A stretch of 6,792 nt of DNA from the NCBI GenBank assembly GCA_002327765.1, contig DCUH01000108.1, positions 27,639 to 34,430 of the forward strand, written 5' to 3'. The DNA is from a bacterium UBA2219 (lineage in GTDB: Bacteria > Desulfobacterota > Deferrimicrobia > Deferrimicrobiales > Deferrimicrobiaceae). This document shows positions 5,957 to 6,792 of this stretch, in pieces (the stretch's first letter is position 1; each line of letters opens with the position of its first letter). Under the pieces are notes generated by a model that was not told where the DNA came from, did not search any database, and was given only the letters and a program-made list of their open reading frames with translations. The translations under genes and the position numbers were made by a program.

Positions 5957-6792
5957 TTGGCCAGGTTGAATACGACGACTTCGGGCAGGCTGTTCACGCT
6001 GGCCAAAGACCTCATCCCGGGCGGGGTGAACTCCCCGGTCCGCGCGTTCCGGTCGGTGGGCGGGACGCCGCTCTTCATCGAGCGCGCGAAGGGCTCCTCC
6101 GTGCGCGATGTCGACGGCAACGTCTTCATCGACTACGTCGGCTCCTGGGGGCCGATGATCCTCGGCCACGCCCATCCGAAGGTGGTCGCCGCGGTCCGGA
6201 AGGCGGCGGGGCGGGGGACCAGTTACGGGGCCCCCACGCCGGGGGAGGTGGGGCTCGCGCACCTCATCCGGAGCGCCTTCCCCTCCATCGAAAAGGTCCG
6301 GCTGGTCTCCTCGGGAACCGAGGCGGCGATGAGCGCCGTGCGGCTCGCCCGGGGGTACACGGGGCGCGACAAGATCGTCAAGTTCGAGGGCGGGTACCAC
6401 GGCCACGCCGACGCGATGCTCGTGTCGGCGGGATCGGGGGCGCTCACCTTCGGCCTTCCCGATTCCCCGGGGGTGCCCAGGGAGACGGCGAGGCACACGC
6501 TCACCGCGAAGTTCAACGACATCGCTTCCGTGAAGCGGCTGCTCGAAAGAAACAAGGGGCAGGTCGCGGCCGTCTTCGTCGAGCCGATCCCGGGGAACAT
6601 GGGGGTGGTCCCGCCGGCCCCCGGGTTCCTGGAGGAGCTGCGCGCGCTCACGAAGAGGCACGGGGCGCTCCTGGTGTTCGACGAGGTGATCACGGGGTTC
6701 CGCGTGGCTTTCGGCGGAGCCCAGGAGCTGTTCGGGGTCGTCCCGGACCTGACCGTCCTCGGGAAGATCATCGGCGGCGGGCTGCCGGTGGG
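5957..6792 (+). CDS. hemL: Glutamate-1-semialdehyde 2,1-aminomutase, 3' part outside window
   Basis: This PLP enzyme converts glutamate-1-semialdehyde to 5-aminolevulinate, the last step of the C5 route to haem, sirohaem and cobalamin precursors in the cytosol. Strong family motifs are present: IPGGVNSPVRAF (20-31), SWGPMILGHAHP (63-74), the phosphate loop SSGTEAAM (118-125), GGYHGHAD (145-152), FDEVITGFR (241-249, with Asp242 placed to hold the PLP ring nitrogen) and GKIIGGGLPVG at the edge, in which Lys270 is the expected Schiff-base lysine. The visible 278 residues are about two thirds of the usual 425-430. The start is a TTG at 5957 with AGGAGG upstream. It has its own promoter and is transcribed away from the unknown operon. 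The frame is intact and the identification secure. Confidence 0.96.
   Translation, partial: MARLNTTTSGRLFTLAKDLIPGGVNSPVRAFRSVGGTPLFIERAKGSSVRDVDGNVFIDYVGSWGPMILGHAHPKVVAAVRKAAGRGTSYGAPTPGEVGLAHLIRSAFPSIEKVRLVSSGTEAAMSAVRLARGYTGRDKIVKFEGGYHGHADAMLVSAGSGALTFGLPDSPGVPRETARHTLTAKFNDIASVKRLLERNKGQVAAVFVEPIPGNMGVVPPAPGFLEELRALTKRHGALLVFDEVITGFRVAFGGAQELFGVVPDLTVLGKIIGGGLPV

Noticed and set aside
5816..6661. Minus-strand open frame opposite hemL.
   Set aside because: It is antisense to a strongly conserved hemL reading frame and has Arg/Pro-rich composition.

Overview
The window is GC-rich and gene-dense, with strong Shine-Dalgarno sites and two short AT-rich intergenic regions. The hemL sequence and the pair of CaiB/BaiF-type CoA-transferases fit an anaerobic deltaproteobacterium-like organism (Desulfobacterota/Geobacter relatives). 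That placement is inferred from gene content and style only; there is no rRNA or other phylogenetic marker here.

Layout. Positions 1-3139 (minus strand) hold an operon of three genes, in transcription order: a 475-residue class III CoA-transferase subunit (1712-3139), a 452-residue class III CoA-transferase subunit (354-1712), and a small four-cysteine zinc-ribbon protein cut by the window edge (1-335). The first two genes share one base at a TGATG junction and look translationally coupled. Their AT-rich upstream region (3140-3360) carries a good sigma-70-type promoter on the minus strand. The spacer between its -35 and -10 contains a perfect inverted repeat, TGGTC-C-GACCA, that matches the operator type of FadR-family GntR regulators. 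The pairing resembles BbsE/BbsF-type succinyl-CoA:(R)-benzylsuccinate CoA-transferases, so a role in activating a carboxylic acid during anaerobic degradation is likely. The substrate cannot be read from this sequence.

Positions 3361-5717 (minus strand) hold a second, tightly packed operon of four genes: 125 aa, 124 aa (ATGA overlap), 450 aa (one-base gap) and a 68-aa DUF4177-like protein. I do not recognise the first three. No transposase, integrase, phage or known defence gene accompanies them. This is the least explained part of the window.

Positions 5957-6792 (plus strand) hold the first two thirds of hemL, glutamate-1-semialdehyde 2,1-aminomutase of the C5 tetrapyrrole pathway. It starts at a TTG with a strong SD and has a near-consensus promoter at 5879-5907. 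It is divergent from the unknown operon; the shared intergenic region 5718-5956 also contains a 19-bp inverted repeat. No RNA genes, insertion sequences or CRISPR arrays were seen.
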